A DNA stretch of 32,560 bases from an uncultured bacterium (GCA_903837075.1 CAILTI010000006.1:1-32560); one strand, 5' to 3'. Shown: positions 24,221-31,719, numbered from the stretch's first letter. Translations and numbers: made by a program. Notes: generated by a model not told the origin, from the sequence alone.

Positions 24221-24945
24221 ATAATGCTCGCAAATCTGTCTTTTGTAATGATGACATGATCGAGAACGGTGATACCCAAGATCTTCCCCGCTTGGACTAA
24301 CTGCTTTGTTATCTCGATATCTTCGGCACTAGGTGTAACCTCACCTGATGGATGGTTGTGTGCCAATACTACTGCAGCGGCATTGTATTCGATGCCGGCG
24401 CGAAACACTTCTCGTGGATGAATAATATTTGAATTGACTGTACCTATCGATATGACTTCGTCTCGTATGATCCTACTGTGTCCGTTCAGAAATAGCCCTC
24501 GGAGATGCTCCTTGGGTAGATTCCTCATATCCTGCAAATAGTCGTAAACATCCTGCGCGTTCCTGATCGTCGTAAAGCCGCTCTTGTTCTTGTCAGAATA
24601 ACGACGCGCGATCTCTCCCACCGCAACGATGACGCATGCCTTGCCTATGGGTATGTCTAGATCCTTCGATAACTGTTCGGCATCCGTCTCGGCCAATATG
24701 GTCTTTTCCCCATATTCCTTGACGATCCTATTCGATAGTTCTAGAACGTCTTCTTTAGTGGAAACTGTATTCAAGACGACGGCCATAAGTTCGCTCATAC
24801 TGAGCGACTCGGGGCCTTGAGACATGAGTCTTTGACGAGGTTTTTCCTCGTTTGGCAGGTCATGTATCGTCAGTATATAGTCACGACTAAAAGAGCGGTC
24901 TAAAAACAGCGCGTTATCGACTATTTTGTATCCGACCTTTTGCAT
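24211..24945 (-). CDS. radC: RadC/JAB-domain protein
   Basis: 244 residues from the ATG at 24945. A longer frame starts at 25002, but a TATACT box 6 nt upstream of 24945 favours the shorter form. RadC order is intact: LPNEEKPRQRLMSQGPESLS, an HhH-like helical part (DAEQLSKDLDIPIGKACVIVA), EVISIGTVNSNIIHPREVFR, and the JAB metal motif HNHPSG at 196-201 with the later Asp in PSAEDIEITKQL. The biochemical role is unsettled; it is often linked to DNA repair or recombination and to mobile DNA. It lies next to a restriction-modification pair. Its last codons are built from a heptamer repeat unit. Confidence 0.93.
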   Translation of the reverse strand: MQKVGYKIVDNALFLDRSFSRDYILTIHDLPNEEKPRQRLMSQGPESLSMSELMAVVLNTVSTKEDVLELSNRIVKEYGEKTILAETDAEQLSKDLDIPIGKACVIVAVGEIARRYSDKNKSGFTTIRNAQDVYDYLQDMRNLPKEHLRGLFLNGHSRIIRDEVISIGTVNSNIIHPREVFRAGIEYNAAAVVLAHNHPSGEVTPSAEDIEITKQLVQAGKILGITVLDHVIITKDRFASIIQN

Positions 24946-24951
24946 ACCACC

Positions 24952-24957
24952 AGTATA
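24952..24957 (-). promoter_or_regulatory. Minus-10 box of radC
   Basis: Minus-strand TATACT ends 6 nt before the ATG at 24945, so the predicted transcript starts at the A of ATG. It supports the shorter RadC start. Confidence 0.45.
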
Positions 24958-25126
24958 TACCAATATATTTATTTGGCGAATTTTTACAGAGTTTCCACCC
25001 ATTTCGTAATTTGGGATTTGTTAGTACCACTGTGATTTGTAATCACATCTTCATCTATATCAATACCTAGAGCATTTTTTGTGGCTAATGTTCATTATCC
25101 CTTTGAATTATGAACGGTTACCATAT

Positions 25127-25924
25127 TTATATAATCGTAGTGACTTTTTCATACAACATCGGCCAACTATCCTGTCGCATCCTGAATTTCGTCCCGTGAT
25201 TATGTCCACTTCGTGCATCAAAATCAACGAGAATTTTTGCCTCCTCAATTGCTTTTAGGAATCCCTCGAAACTGAATTTCTGCAGCATCATGACTTTCGT
25301 GTATTTATAATACTCCTTCCGACGGAATGTTTTTACTTCCGACTGAACATAGAAACTGTTGAGCAGTTTCGTGCCGGCCTTGTGTTCAAGGTCGTCAAAT
25401 CCCCAGTACGGTTGCGGGTCGAGCTCTCCGAGGCCTATCCGCTTTTTTACGGATTGGAGCCAGTGGGCGTGACGGCCGTCCACACTCTTTGCATCGAAAG
25501 AAATAAGAACCTTCTTTTCGGCACGGTCAATCTTGACCATAAAACCGCGATCGCTTCTTGAAAGACCATGGATCGTTTGCCGAAAACTCATTTCTCCCTT
25601 CTCGTATTTCTTACCATCTTCCTTATGAGCCCAGCCGTATTTCGGCAGGAGTACCTGTGGGACAAAGCGGATTGCGCGTGGCGATGGTTCAATATGAAAA
25701 AGTGTGCAGAGCGATGTAGTATCAATCCTCTGCGCCTTGAGCTCCCACTCGGCCGCATTCGGAATTGGTAGGTTATTTTCCTTAATTCCAAGCAGATCCT
25801 CCAGAGTGTTACCAATACCACCAACGTTTCCCTTTCTTGTATTCAATATCCAGTCCATAGCAGCAATTTCCCTCAGCTTTTCGATGAGAGATTGCTTGGT
25901 ATAGATTTTTGGTTTGTTAGGCAT
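25127..25924 (-). CDS. MvaI/BcnI-family type II restriction endonuclease
   Basis: 265 residues, close to MvaI (about 245). The diagnostic block is GNVGGIGNTLEDLLGI at residues 32-47 followed by EWELKAQR, where Glu61-x-Lys63 is the catalytic ExK of the PD-(D/E)xK fold. GGIGNTLEDLLG is the usual family N-terminal helix. MvaI cuts CCWGG and BcnI cuts CCSGG as monomers that nick one strand at a time; the exact site of this enzyme cannot be read. Both types of sites occur repeatedly in the window. It lies 12 bp downstream of a DNA methyltransferase on the same strand, forming a complete restriction-modification pair. Confidence 0.9.
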   Translation of the reverse strand: MPNKPKIYTKQSLIEKLREIAAMDWILNTRKGNVGGIGNTLEDLLGIKENNLPIPNAAEWELKAQRIDTTSLCTLFHIEPSPRAIRFVPQVLLPKYGWAHKEDGKKYEKGEMSFRQTIHGLSRSDRGFMVKIDRAEKKVLISFDAKSVDGRHAHWLQSVKKRIGLGELDPQPYWGFDDLEHKAGTKLLNSFYVQSEVKTFRRKEYYKYTKVMMLQKFSFEGFLKAIEEAKILVDFDARSGHNHGTKFRMRQDSWPMLYEKVTTII

Positions 25925-25936
25925 AAAATTATTGGA

Positions 25937-26752
25937 TTATAAAAGCTTGGTCTGCGATTTATGTTGTTGAATCCTTTCGTCGGCCATCTTGCAGTAATCT
26001 GGCGAGATCTCGATGCCTATATATTTCCTGTCAGCATTGATAGCCGCCAATGCCGTTGTGCCGGACCCCATGAACGGATCGAGTATGATTTTGGCATCGG
26101 TTGATAATACAATTCGATCGATGAGATCGACAGGAAATGCCGCCGGATGTTCGTTATTCATCTCCTGAGTAAATTCCCATACATCCCCCAGACCACTAGC
26201 CCTTGGCTGAAGCTTGAACTTCGGCTTGGCGATGAGATATATTACCTCGTAGGTCGGCACGAAATATCCTGGATTGAAATTGAATCCACCTTTTCGTCTC
26301 CAGATGATGATTTGGCGTACTGGAAAACCGCTTACAATATCTTGCCGATCCTGAAGAAGGCCTCCTTGTACTCGCCATTTGTGATTGTAAAAAATTGCCC
26401 CGTCATCAGGAATGATCCGCAGCATTTCGGTCAGACATTCTCGCTGCCACTTCACGTATTCATCATGAGGCATGCAATCGTTGTGATGCGTGTATCCCTT
26501 CTGAAGTGCCGCATTTGCCCACTTGCCTCCGCGACCATCCTTCATTCCGTTGCCGGTCGAATTCTTGAGATTGTATGGCGGTGAAGTGATGATCAGATCA
26601 ACTGATCCGTCTGGTATGCGCTTCATCACTTCGACCGTGTCGCCACAGATGATATTATTAAGAAAACATGCAGGGAATCCAAACTCGTCTCCCGCCATTT
26701 CCGACGCAGTCATTATTTCTCTTAATTTTGGGCGAGTTTGTAGTACTGGCAT
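25937..26752 (-). CDS. DNA (probably N4-cytosine) methyltransferase of the restriction-modification pair
   Basis: 271 residues. Catalytic motif IV TSPPY at 56-60 comes before the SAM-binding motif FMGSGTT at 227-233, the beta-class order. The variable middle, including IIIWRRKGGFNFNPGYFVPTYEVIYLIAK, contains the target-recognition part. SPPY rather than DPPY favours N4-cytosine methylation, as in M.MvaI, which protects CCWGG. An alternative start is Met14. It precedes the nuclease, so the methylase would be made first. A TTGATA/GACAAT promoter lies directly upstream. Confidence 0.92.
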   Translation of the reverse strand: MPVLQTRPKLREIMTASEMAGDEFGFPACFLNNIICGDTVEVMKRIPDGSVDLIITSPPYNLKNSTGNGMKDGRGGKWANAALQKGYTHHNDCMPHDEYVKWQRECLTEMLRIIPDDGAIFYNHKWRVQGGLLQDRQDIVSGFPVRQIIIWRRKGGFNFNPGYFVPTYEVIYLIAKPKFKLQPRASGLGDVWEFTQEMNNEHPAAFPVDLIDRIVLSTDAKIILDPFMGSGTTALAAINADRKYIGIEISPDYCKMADERIQQHKSQTKLL

Positions 26753-26758
26753 AATGCC

Positions 26759-26787
26759 ATTGTCTCATTTCTTCAACTATTTATCAA
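26759..26787 (-). promoter_or_regulatory. Promoter of the restriction-modification pair
   Basis: Minus-strand TTGATA (26782-26787), a 17-bp spacer, and GACAAT (26759-26764). The minus-10 ends exactly 6 nt before the ATG at 26752, predicting a leaderless methylase transcript. Confidence 0.5.
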
Positions 26788-26801
26788 TAACAATTTCACC
26801 T

Positions 26802-28217
26802 CTACAATGTCTCCACCATTATGAAATTCGTCTCACTGGAAACTCCGAATGGCATACCCGCGACGATGATCACTTTGTCGCCCTTCTTTACCAACTTTTT
26901 GTCGAGAGCCATCTTGCGAACGATATTCATGATCTCATCGGAAGAATTGAATGTTGGCGCTACTATCGGGAAACAACCAAAGGTCAACATCAGCTGATTT
27001 GCATGTCCTACGGCGTCAGAAAGCGCCAGGATAGATTCTGCAGGCCTATAACGAGCGATCATCCTAGCCGTACGTCCAGAACGTGTGAGGGCAACTATGA
27101 GCTTGGCATTGACCGCATGTGCGGCACGTACAGCAGACTGTGATACAACATCTGTCACACCATGAGACTCCGCATACTCTGCGATCGTATCACGAGTATA
27201 GACTTCCTTCTCTATACGAGTAGCGACACGCGTCATGATCTCTACGGCTTCTATCGGGAATTTTCCTAGAGTCGTCTCCTCAGAAAGCATGATAGCGTCT
27301 GTTCCATCGATGATAGCATTGGCTATATCTGAAACTTCAGCACGTGTTGGTACAGGACTCTCTAGCATCGACTCCAACATCTGTGTCGCTGTGATAACAG
27401 GTTTACCAACAGAATTACATTTCCTGATGATCATTTTCTGAACCAGTGGCACTTCTTCTGCTGGTATCTCTATAGCCAGATCTCCACGAGCGACCATGAT
27501 GCCATCGGAAGCATCGAGAATGGCGTCGATATTGTGTAAAGCTTCTGGAGTTTCGATCTTGGCGATGATATGAGCATCTGAACCGGCCTTTTCCAATATT
27601 GCACGAAGCTCCTTTATATCTTCTGCTCTACGCACGAAAGACAGCGCAACGTAGTCAACTTTATTCGCTATACCGAATTCTAGATCTTTGCGATCCTTCT
27701 CTGTCAGCGAACTTATCGACAAACTGGCACCAGGGACATTGACTCCCCTATGATCCCCGAGGGTTCCGCCAACCTTTACCGTAGTGATGATGTCATTGCC
27801 TTTGATCTCCAAGATCTCCAATCTTTTCGTTCCATCCTGTAGCATGATCGTCCCACCAGCCTTCACCTCTCTCGGTAGATTTGCATAATTGATAAACACT
27901 CTCTCACTATCTCCGATACAGTCATCTGTCGTCAATGTGAAAGTTTGATCTTTTTTCAGAGTGATCTTGCCTTCCTTGAACTTACCGATGCGTATCTTTG
28001 GTCCAGAAAGGTCCTGGAGTATAGCGACGGCTTTACCAGTATCTTGCATGATCTTTCTCACTGTATCTACACAGAGTTGATGTGTTGGAAAGTCACCATG
28101 TGAAAAATTGAGTCTCACAACATTCATACCTGCATCCATGAGTTTTTCCAGCATCTCCGCAGACTTCGTAGCTGGGCCTATCGTACAGACGATCTTTGTT
28201 TTTTTACCTAATGTCAT
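26802..28217 (-). CDS. pyk: Pyruvate kinase
   Basis: 471 residues, full length. Motifs in order are TKIVCTIGPATKSAEMLEKL, GMNVVRLNFSHG, DLSGPKIRIG, IIAKIETPEAL (catalytic Lys), and MVARGDLAIEIPAEEVPLVQ. These are followed by KPVITATQMLESM and PTRAEVSDIANAI-DGTDAIMLSEET. The C-terminal allosteric-type domain runs from about residue 340 and includes LTRSGRTARMIARYRP. It converts phosphoenolpyruvate and ADP to pyruvate and ATP, the last step of glycolysis and often a main ATP source in reduced CPR genomes. A heptamer array and an A/T-rich promoter-like box lie upstream. Confidence 0.98.
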   Translation of the reverse strand: MTLGKKTKIVCTIGPATKSAEMLEKLMDAGMNVVRLNFSHGDFPTHQLCVDTVRKIMQDTGKAVAILQDLSGPKIRIGKFKEGKITLKKDQTFTLTTDDCIGDSERVFINYANLPREVKAGGTIMLQDGTKRLEILEIKGNDIITTVKVGGTLGDHRGVNVPGASLSISSLTEKDRKDLEFGIANKVDYVALSFVRRAEDIKELRAILEKAGSDAHIIAKIETPEALHNIDAILDASDGIMVARGDLAIEIPAEEVPLVQKMIIRKCNSVGKPVITATQMLESMLESPVPTRAEVSDIANAIIDGTDAIMLSEETTLGKFPIEAVEIMTRVATRIEKEVYTRDTIAEYAESHGVTDVVSQSAVRAAHAVNAKLIVALTRSGRTARMIARYRPAESILALSDAVGHANQLMLTFGCFPIVAPTFNSSDEIMNIVRKMALDKKLVKKGDKVIIVAGMPFGVSSETNFIMVETL

Positions 28218-28222
28218 TTTAG

Positions 28223-28264
28223 TTAGTGATTAGTAAGTAGTGATCAGTGATTAGTCGCTAGTAT
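28223..28264. repeat. Six-unit TTAGTGA-type heptamer array upstream of pyk
   Basis: Six 7-bp units in register: TTAGTGA, TTAGTAA, GTAGTGA, TCAGTGA, TTAGTCG, CTAGTAT. It begins 5 bp upstream of the pyk ATG, so it would lie in the pyk leader if transcription starts at the TATAAT near 28293. Confidence 0.85.
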
Positions 28265-28292
28265 TCGCCATCACCCTATTGATTGATATACA

Positions 28293-28298
28293 ATTATA
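28293..28298 (-). promoter_or_regulatory. Possible TATAAT box for pyk
   Basis: A perfect minus-strand TATAAT lies 75 nt upstream of the pyk start without a convincing minus-35. The remaining part of this 240-bp gap holds only A/T-rich sequence and a short GGGG-AATTA-CCCC hairpin near 28350-28363. Confidence 0.35.
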
Positions 28299-28457
28299 AT
28301 ACAAAAGGGGAAACTTTTCATATAGTTAATATGCACATATCCCTTCACGGGGTAATTCCCCCTTTGATCTATTGTCTTCTATTGATCAAATATAGCCGTT
28401 CTCTGAGTATTTGAAGATCCAACAATAGCAAATCCTGCAATTATTGCAACAACGGGT

Positions 28458-29024
28458 TCATTTCTTGCGACAGGAATATACGAAGGCTGGTGGAATGTTT
28501 CTCAATTCGAAACCTATGATCTTTGCACGAAATACCTTGCGAGCATGTAACCAGCTCGCCAACAGATATTGGAATTGCACGTATATACCATCATCTCTCA
28601 TGCCAGCGTATATAGCGTCGAATATCTTCTGACGTGCGGTGCGACTGAAATTACCTATCGGCAATCCTGATACGATGTAATGCGCCTGAGGAATATTCAA
28701 TCTCCTCAAATGATCACCCAGAGCTGCAGCATCATCTTCTACGAGGATGAGACCGCCCGAAGCCAGATCATCATGAAAATCGACACGTAACTTCTCTGCC
28801 AGTGCCCTATTATTCTCAAATGCGATCAGTTTGGCGCCCGCTGGCAATCTTCCCATGATCTCTTTCGTGAATATTCCCGTGCCCGCACCGAGCTCCACGA
28901 TGACCGTATCCGGTCGGATAATGAGTGGGCGCAACATGCGTCGGCCCAGCGCCGAAGAACTGGGAATGATAGAACCTTGGGTTCGAATCTTCTTTAATGC
29001 TTCTTTTGTAAATACGAGGGACAT
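28458..29024 (-). CDS. PmtA/RsmA-like SAM methyltransferase
   Basis: 188 residues. It opens with a short N-terminal segment ending IIPSSSALGRRMLRPL, followed by motif I IVELGAGTGIFTKEIMGRL at 42-60, an acidic strand 2 (LIAFENNRALAEKL) and YIVSGLPIGNFSRTARQKIF. The latter corresponds to the NLPY-like motif IV of the rRNA dimethylase/phospholipid methylase group. The PSS-LGRRM pattern is closer to bacterial phospholipid N-methyltransferases (PmtA) than to RsmA, and the RsmA C-terminal domain is missing. It may methylate phosphatidylethanolamine or another lipid amine. The extended minus-10 TGCTATACT ends 6 nt before the ATG. Confidence 0.82.
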   Translation of the reverse strand: MSLVFTKEALKKIRTQGSIIPSSSALGRRMLRPLIIRPDTVIVELGAGTGIFTKEIMGRLPAGAKLIAFENNRALAEKLRVDFHDDLASGGLILVEDDAAALGDHLRRLNIPQAHYIVSGLPIGNFSRTARQKIFDAIYAGMRDDGIYVQFQYLLASWLHARKVFRAKIIGFELRNIPPAFVYSCRKK

Positions 29025-29030
29025 CGAATA

Positions 29031-29039
29031 AGTATAGCA
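29031..29039 (-). promoter_or_regulatory. Extended minus-10 box of the PmtA-like gene
   Basis: Minus-strand TGCTATACT (TG-n-TATACT) ends 6 nt before the ATG at 29024, predicting a leaderless transcript. Confidence 0.55.
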
Positions 29040-29051
29040 GATATTCTCAAA

Positions 29052-29097
29052 GATTCTTTCCCTACGGGAACATCCAGGATTCTTTCCCTACGGGAAC
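29052..29097. repeat. Tandem 20-bp hairpin repeat (26-bp period)
   Basis: A 20-bp word at 29052-29071 recurs identically at 29078-29097. Each copy holds the small hairpin TTCCC-TAC-GGGAA (29058-29070 and 29084-29096). They lie in the 258-bp gap between the PmtA-like and M64 genes, which also holds the 84-bp repeat at 29159. Confidence 0.9.
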
Positions 29098-29158
29098 GGT
29101 ACAGTCTTCACATTTTCTCCTCCCTCGTAAAACTCGGGACTCGAAAATATGTTCAGAC

Positions 29159-29242
29159 TTTTCGAATCCTGTCCGAACGTGCCGCAGGGCACGTTCTCAC
29201 GCGCCAATAGAAAACTGCCCATAGGCAGTTTTCCTTGTGCGC
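29159..29242. repeat. 84-bp direct repeat, copy A
   Basis: Identical over all 84 bases to 31636-31719. It contains two perfect 9-bp-stem hairpins, GAACGTGCC-GCAG-GGCACGTTC (29175-29196) and AAAACTGCC-CATA-GGCAGTTTT (29211-29232). It lies downstream of the M64 gene in the direction of its transcription. Confidence 0.97.
29211..29232 (-). terminator. Intrinsic terminator of the M64 gene (in repeat copy A)
   Basis: A 9-bp perfect stem with 4-nt loop whose 3' arm ends in TTTT on either strand, about 50 bp past the M64 stop codon. It is likely bidirectional. Confidence 0.7.
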
Positions 29243-29282
29243 ATTGTGGGACGATATTGGAAAGAAATTAACCAAGAATGAT

Positions 29283-31616
29283 TCATCCCTTATAAGTTAC
29301 CCATAACGTGGCTTTCCCGAGAATATTATATGAACTATCGTACACAATGACTGTGTAATATCCTTCTGTTGCTATCCCTCCAAAGGATGCGAGCCATCCA
29401 ATTCCATCACCATTCGCAGATATTACCTTACTTACTGCGGTATAGTTTGATCCACCTTTTAAGAGGTTTCCGACCATATTCCAATCTGTATTACCGGCAT
29501 AATTAGGACCAACTATGGCGACTGTGTATGTACCAGTTCCCGATGTGCCGCCAGACAATCTGAAACTTGATCCCGGCATAACTTTCAAATCGCCCGGGTA
29601 GAAAGTAATGGAATCCAGAGTAGTTGGTGGAGGATTCGTAACCGCGGTAATAATTACGGTGTGACTGCATGACCCACTACCATTAGGACCAGCTACTTGG
29701 AGACCTACCCCAACTTTACCAATGTCACTCGCTATCAATTGCTGTGAGCCGCTGGCAGGTAGCTTATCGCTAGGTAGCCATGTATATCCGCCACCTGAAT
29801 CCGCATTTTGCCATGATGCATACGTTGCATTTTTACTTGTCCAGGAATAAGTTATTCTTTCTCCAAGCATATACGAACTCTTATCAGAAATTAGCGAGCA
29901 CGTAGGAATGGCTGACGGAGATGGACTTTTAACCACAACAGAAATCGAACGTTCAGCTGATAGACCATCTTTACCTGTACCAGGATCATTCACACACCAT
30001 AATTTGTAAGAAGTGGTTTGTGTTGGATTAAACCTTTTCGATCCATTTACTGAGACCGATTCTTCACCCGAACCAGATTGGATAATACAGCGAGTTGCAT
30101 TTCCTGTCACCCAAGAAAGCTGTGATATTTGTCCTGATACAATCTCAGATGGCAATGCGTTGAAGCTGGAAATAGTTGGTAAAACACCAGTCGCGGTTGA
30201 TGTAGATGTTGCACCTGAAATCAATCTTGATTTAGATAGGAAACGGTCGAAACTATCTCGAATAAGTAAGGAATTATACGGTCCAAAAGTAAACGGATCG
30301 AGAAATTGATCGCGCATCAACGAATTATCAGTTGGTCTGAAAGCATTTAACCCTATCTTCCCAGCCCCTTCAAAACAATTCGTACCTGGTAAGCCGTGCC
30401 AAGGGGCATCCTGTTGACATTCCGTTAAGGAACCATAAAAAATATTTTTTTGTGCCTGAAATATAGACCTTAATTTCTGAATACTGATATATACCGGACT
30501 CGCTGTCTGATCAGGAAAGACCACATATTCATCACCTAGATTCGCAAAAGTATGACCAAACTCATGAGTGAATGTCCTTTGAAGGGAGTCGGCTTCTGCA
30601 GATTGTGTGGGATCAGAAACCCTGGAGTATGGCATCACAACGACTACGCTTCTTGCAAAAGCTCCAACCTCTTGATCATATGCATTCCTATCATGAACCT
30701 CTACAAGATAAGAATTTGGATATGGACAACTCTGTGACAATTCTTCATTGGAACAAGGTTGATTTATTAGTGTGCATTGCCCAAGTGGATATGATCTATC
30801 CACGTACCAAAAATTAAATAAATTACTATTACCCTTGAAAGGCTCGGCAGAAAAAAGTCCGTGTCCCGTGGCACCTAGGTCTAATAATCTGCCAGCAACC
30901 TTCGTAAAAACATCCGAAAACGACTCACCACTAACATTAGAATACCCAACTCCAACGAATATTAAATTAAACCTGTTTTTCGAAACATCGTTAGAATTAT
31001 GTTGTGGAAATACGGCCTTACATAATGCAGTCGATACATTCCTAAACGTGAATTCACGAACGGCAGAACCAGTAATCTTTTTCCCTCCTGAATCAGTACC
31101 ACTCACATTGAATTTGTATGTCTTCTTTCCTAGTGATAAATTACTTGTATTCCATACATTATTTTTACAGTAAAAAATACCCTGAGTTTCCTCGCATTCA
31201 AGTTCAATGTTAGCAATAACACGACCACCCGGATCCGATACCTCAACATTGATATCATTCAAAACATCCTCTGACGAACTACCACCCGTACCGAAAATTG
31301 CAGACATATCAAAAACCTGCCCTAGAGGAAATTCGGCTATATTTTCTCCCCTATTAGGATTAGGTTGTAATCCAATATCCAATAATTTAATGGGGGATAC
31401 TAAAATACCGGACACAGAAGACCTGCCTTTATCTGTAATAGCGCTACTATCATATTTTACAAGATTGCCCTGATCGCTACTAAAAATATCTATCGATTGC
31501 TGGATCTCATGCTGAGGTACTATTGGTACCTTCTGAATATTATTGGGTAATTGCAAACCAAAAAAAGACTGAACTGCTGATAAGACTGAAGCAACAAAAA
31601 GATTAGATATAATCAT
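29283..31616 (-). CDS. Secreted M64 (IgA-peptidase-like) zinc metallopeptidase with Ig-like C-terminal domains
   Basis: 777 residues. A hydrophobic N-terminus (NLFVASVLSAVQSFFGLQLP) looks like a signal peptide. Residues about 100-195 form a beta-domain. The peptidase starts near 215 (NRFNLIFVGVGYSN) and carries the zinc motif HEFGHTFANLGDEY at 351-364, with the M64-type DEY after the HExxH. Six or more cysteines suggest disulfides. After about residue 470 come two or three Ig-like beta-sandwich domains (SFNALPSEIVSGQISQLSW; CSLISDKSSYMLGERITYSW) and a final beta-domain. It is likely released or surface-bound and cuts proteins, perhaps of a host or neighbour cell. It is bracketed by 84-bp direct repeats and has its own TATAAT box 5 nt upstream. 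Confidence 0.88.
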   Translation of the reverse strand: MIISNLFVASVLSAVQSFFGLQLPNNIQKVPIVPQHEIQQSIDIFSSDQGNLVKYDSSAITDKGRSSVSGILVSPIKLLDIGLQPNPNRGENIAEFPLGQVFDMSAIFGTGGSSSEDVLNDINVEVSDPGGRVIANIELECEETQGIFYCKNNVWNTSNLSLGKKTYKFNVSGTDSGGKKITGSAVREFTFRNVSTALCKAVFPQHNSNDVSKNRFNLIFVGVGYSNVSGESFSDVFTKVAGRLLDLGATGHGLFSAEPFKGNSNLFNFWYVDRSYPLGQCTLINQPCSNEELSQSCPYPNSYLVEVHDRNAYDQEVGAFARSVVVVMPYSRVSDPTQSAEADSLQRTFTHEFGHTFANLGDEYVVFPDQTASPVYISIQKLRSIFQAQKNIFYGSLTECQQDAPWHGLPGTNCFEGAGKIGLNAFRPTDNSLMRDQFLDPFTFGPYNSLLIRDSFDRFLSKSRLISGATSTSTATGVLPTISSFNALPSEIVSGQISQLSWVTGNATRCIIQSGSGEESVSVNGSKRFNPTQTTSYKLWCVNDPGTGKDGLSAERSISVVVKSPSPSAIPTCSLISDKSSYMLGERITYSWTSKNATYASWQNADSGGGYTWLPSDKLPASGSQQLIASDIGKVGVGLQVAGPNGSGSCSHTVIITAVTNPPPTTLDSITFYPGDLKVMPGSSFRLSGGTSGTGTYTVAIVGPNYAGNTDWNMVGNLLKGGSNYTAVSKVISANGDGIGWLASFGGIATEGYYTVIVYDSSYNILGKATLWVTYKG

Positions 31617-31621
31617 ATTAT

Positions 31622-31627
31622 ATTATA
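31622..31627 (-). promoter_or_regulatory. TATAAT box of the M64 gene
   Basis: Minus-strand TATAAT ends 5 nt before the ATG at 31616. The minus-35 position falls inside repeat copy B and is not close to consensus. It predicts a leaderless transcript that starts after the tRNA terminator. Confidence 0.5.
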
Positions 31628-31635
31628 ATACCACA

Positions 31636-31719
31636 TTTTCGAATCCTGTCCGAACGTGCCGCAGGGCACGTTCTCACGCGCCAATAGAAAACTGCCCATA
31701 GGCAGTTTTCCTTGTGCGC
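31636..31719. repeat. 84-bp direct repeat, copy B, overlapping the tRNA-Ile 3' end
   Basis: Identical to 29159-29242 at an offset of 2477 bp. Its right end covers the last five bases of the tRNA gene (31715-31719). Beyond both ends the two copies diverge at once. Confidence 0.97.
31688..31709 (-). terminator. Terminator of tRNA-Ile (in repeat copy B)
   Basis: The same 9-bp stem AAAACTGCC/GGCAGTTTT as at 29211, beginning 5 bp after the tRNA 3' end in the direction of transcription. Confidence 0.68.

Noticed and set aside
25031-25047. Small hairpin TGTGATT-TGT-AATCACA as terminator or operator
   Set aside because: The stem is only 7 bp and A/T-rich with no T-run; too weak to support a call.
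26147-26584. A 145-codon plus-strand frame antisense to the methylase
   Set aside because: It is fully inside the methylase and has no motif of its own.
26523-27143. A 206-codon plus-strand open frame over the methylase and pyruvate kinase genes
   Set aside because: It crosses two strongly conserved minus-strand genes and their intergenic promoter, and its protein is low in recognisable motifs; a shadow frame.
29159-29242. A second tRNA gene or tRNA pseudogene in repeat copy A
   Set aside because: Only a T-loop-like word is present; no acceptor, D or anticodon stems can be formed.
30772-31173. A 133-codon plus-strand frame antisense to the M64 gene
   Set aside because: The opposite strand has clear domain motifs; this one has none.
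29159-31719. Classical integrative element with att sites
   Set aside because: No integrase or recombinase gene lies between the repeats and only five tRNA bases are shared; kept as an open finding, not as a mobile element.
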